A stretch of 64,000 bases of DNA. It comes from Pteria penguin. Its lineage: Eukaryota > Mollusca > Bivalvia > Pterioida > Pteriidae. Under the pieces are notes generated by a model. The model saw only the letters and a program-made list of their open reading frames with translations, ran no database searches and was not told the DNA's origin. The position numbers and the translations under genes were made by a program. Below are positions 63,384-64,000 of this stretch, piece by piece (the stretch's first letter is position 1; the number at the start of each line of letters is the position of its first letter). The stretch is from NCBI GenBank assembly GCA_035048485.1, contig CM068584.1:61417458-61481457 (forward strand), in the 5' to 3' direction.

Positions 63384-64000
63384 CTGTGAAAGAAAAGTAA
63401 GAATTTAAAGAGATTTTCTCTAACTATTTTGATATACACATATAAGATCACATTTAATAATGTTCCAAATATTCATAGAAAGAAACAAATAATCACTAAA
63501 ACTGTCATGGAATTATGTCCAAATTCTTTTTATTTAGCTTTTGTAACAAGTATTTATGGGGTATGCATTCCGAAGAAAATTCCAATGATATATGTGTGCT
63601 TTTTAAAGAGTCCTTATTATTTGTGGGACATAAACGATACAAATAATGTAATAGTGTTTAAGCACAACATATCCATATTTGTTTTCACTTCATAACGAAA
63701 TCAATATCATTTATAATTAACATTTTATATTTAAATTTTTGTAATTCCTTAGTCACACATGTTGTCCATTTGCTTGCATTGCATGGGCAATTCGATCTAC
63801 ATCATCAGATCAGAATATTGCAGATGCATCATGGCAACATGCATCGTATGCATGTGTTTTATTTCTTTGCATTAACACCTATATATAACTGTTATATTCT
63901 TTAACATGTACTGCATGGCGTTAGATCATCCAATCATTATGCAACAACAATGTTCAAATTATGTTTAAGCTACTATCAGAACAGTCGTGTATTCATATCT

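Overview
This is eukaryotic, AT-rich, intron-rich, repeat-dense genomic DNA. Organism (inference): a lophotrochozoan animal, most likely a bivalve mollusc. The evidence is tRNA-derived SINEs ending in CAATCAATCAATC, a Penelope-like retroelement of the kind common in bivalves, and small Cys-rich receptor genes that recall uncharacterised mollusc proteins. No bacterial operons, rRNA genes, CRISPR arrays or functional tRNA genes were seen. Almost all short open frames are chance; real coding sequence was recognised by splice sites, phase continuity and paralog comparison.

Left part (about 2.3-12.3 kb). Two members of one family of small Cys-rich single-pass membrane proteins lie head to head. 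Member A is on the minus strand; only its first two coding exons (3198-2976, 2439-2293) could be found. Member B is on the plus strand and is complete, with six exons from 5334 to 12053 (330 aa). A third member, C (45081-49800, six exons, 224 aa), lies 33 kb further on. B and C share intron positions and phases, exon sizes for exons 1, 2, 3 and 5, and a TTCCGGAA site exactly 185 bp before each ATG. Their ectodomain has eight Cys. It is followed by one transmembrane exon and a tail with a conserved YNE[V/I] tyrosine motif. B has a long tail and a duplicated splice acceptor that could give a short tail. C's tail ends at a TAG where B has CAG.

Middle (12.3-45 kb). This region is mostly mobile-element and repeat material. 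There are two ankyrin-repeat exons (20612-20719, 21335-21433) between two direct copies of a Penelope-like element 3' end. A truncated, frameshifted Penelope-like reverse transcriptase (22964-21763) and a second, decayed copy (23.9-24.4 kb) follow. A 53-bp minisatellite occupies 30.2-31.3 kb. A large diverged tandem duplication with a unit of about 3.5 kb spans 32.1-40.3 kb, with outlying fragments elsewhere.

Right part (50-64 kb). This holds SINEs, a dead Tc1-like transposase (57.0-57.6 kb), a degenerate tandem repeat of about 155 bp (59.4-59.95 kb), and the 3' end of a minus-strand gene D (63383-59978). Gene D has three phase-consistent internal exons and two alternative in-frame terminal exons; its 5' part lies outside the window.

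The best candidate for an undescribed system is the receptor family. It has conserved Cys-rich heads, fast-changing stalks, and tails that carry or lose tyrosine motifs. Ligand, partners and function cannot be read from the sequence.
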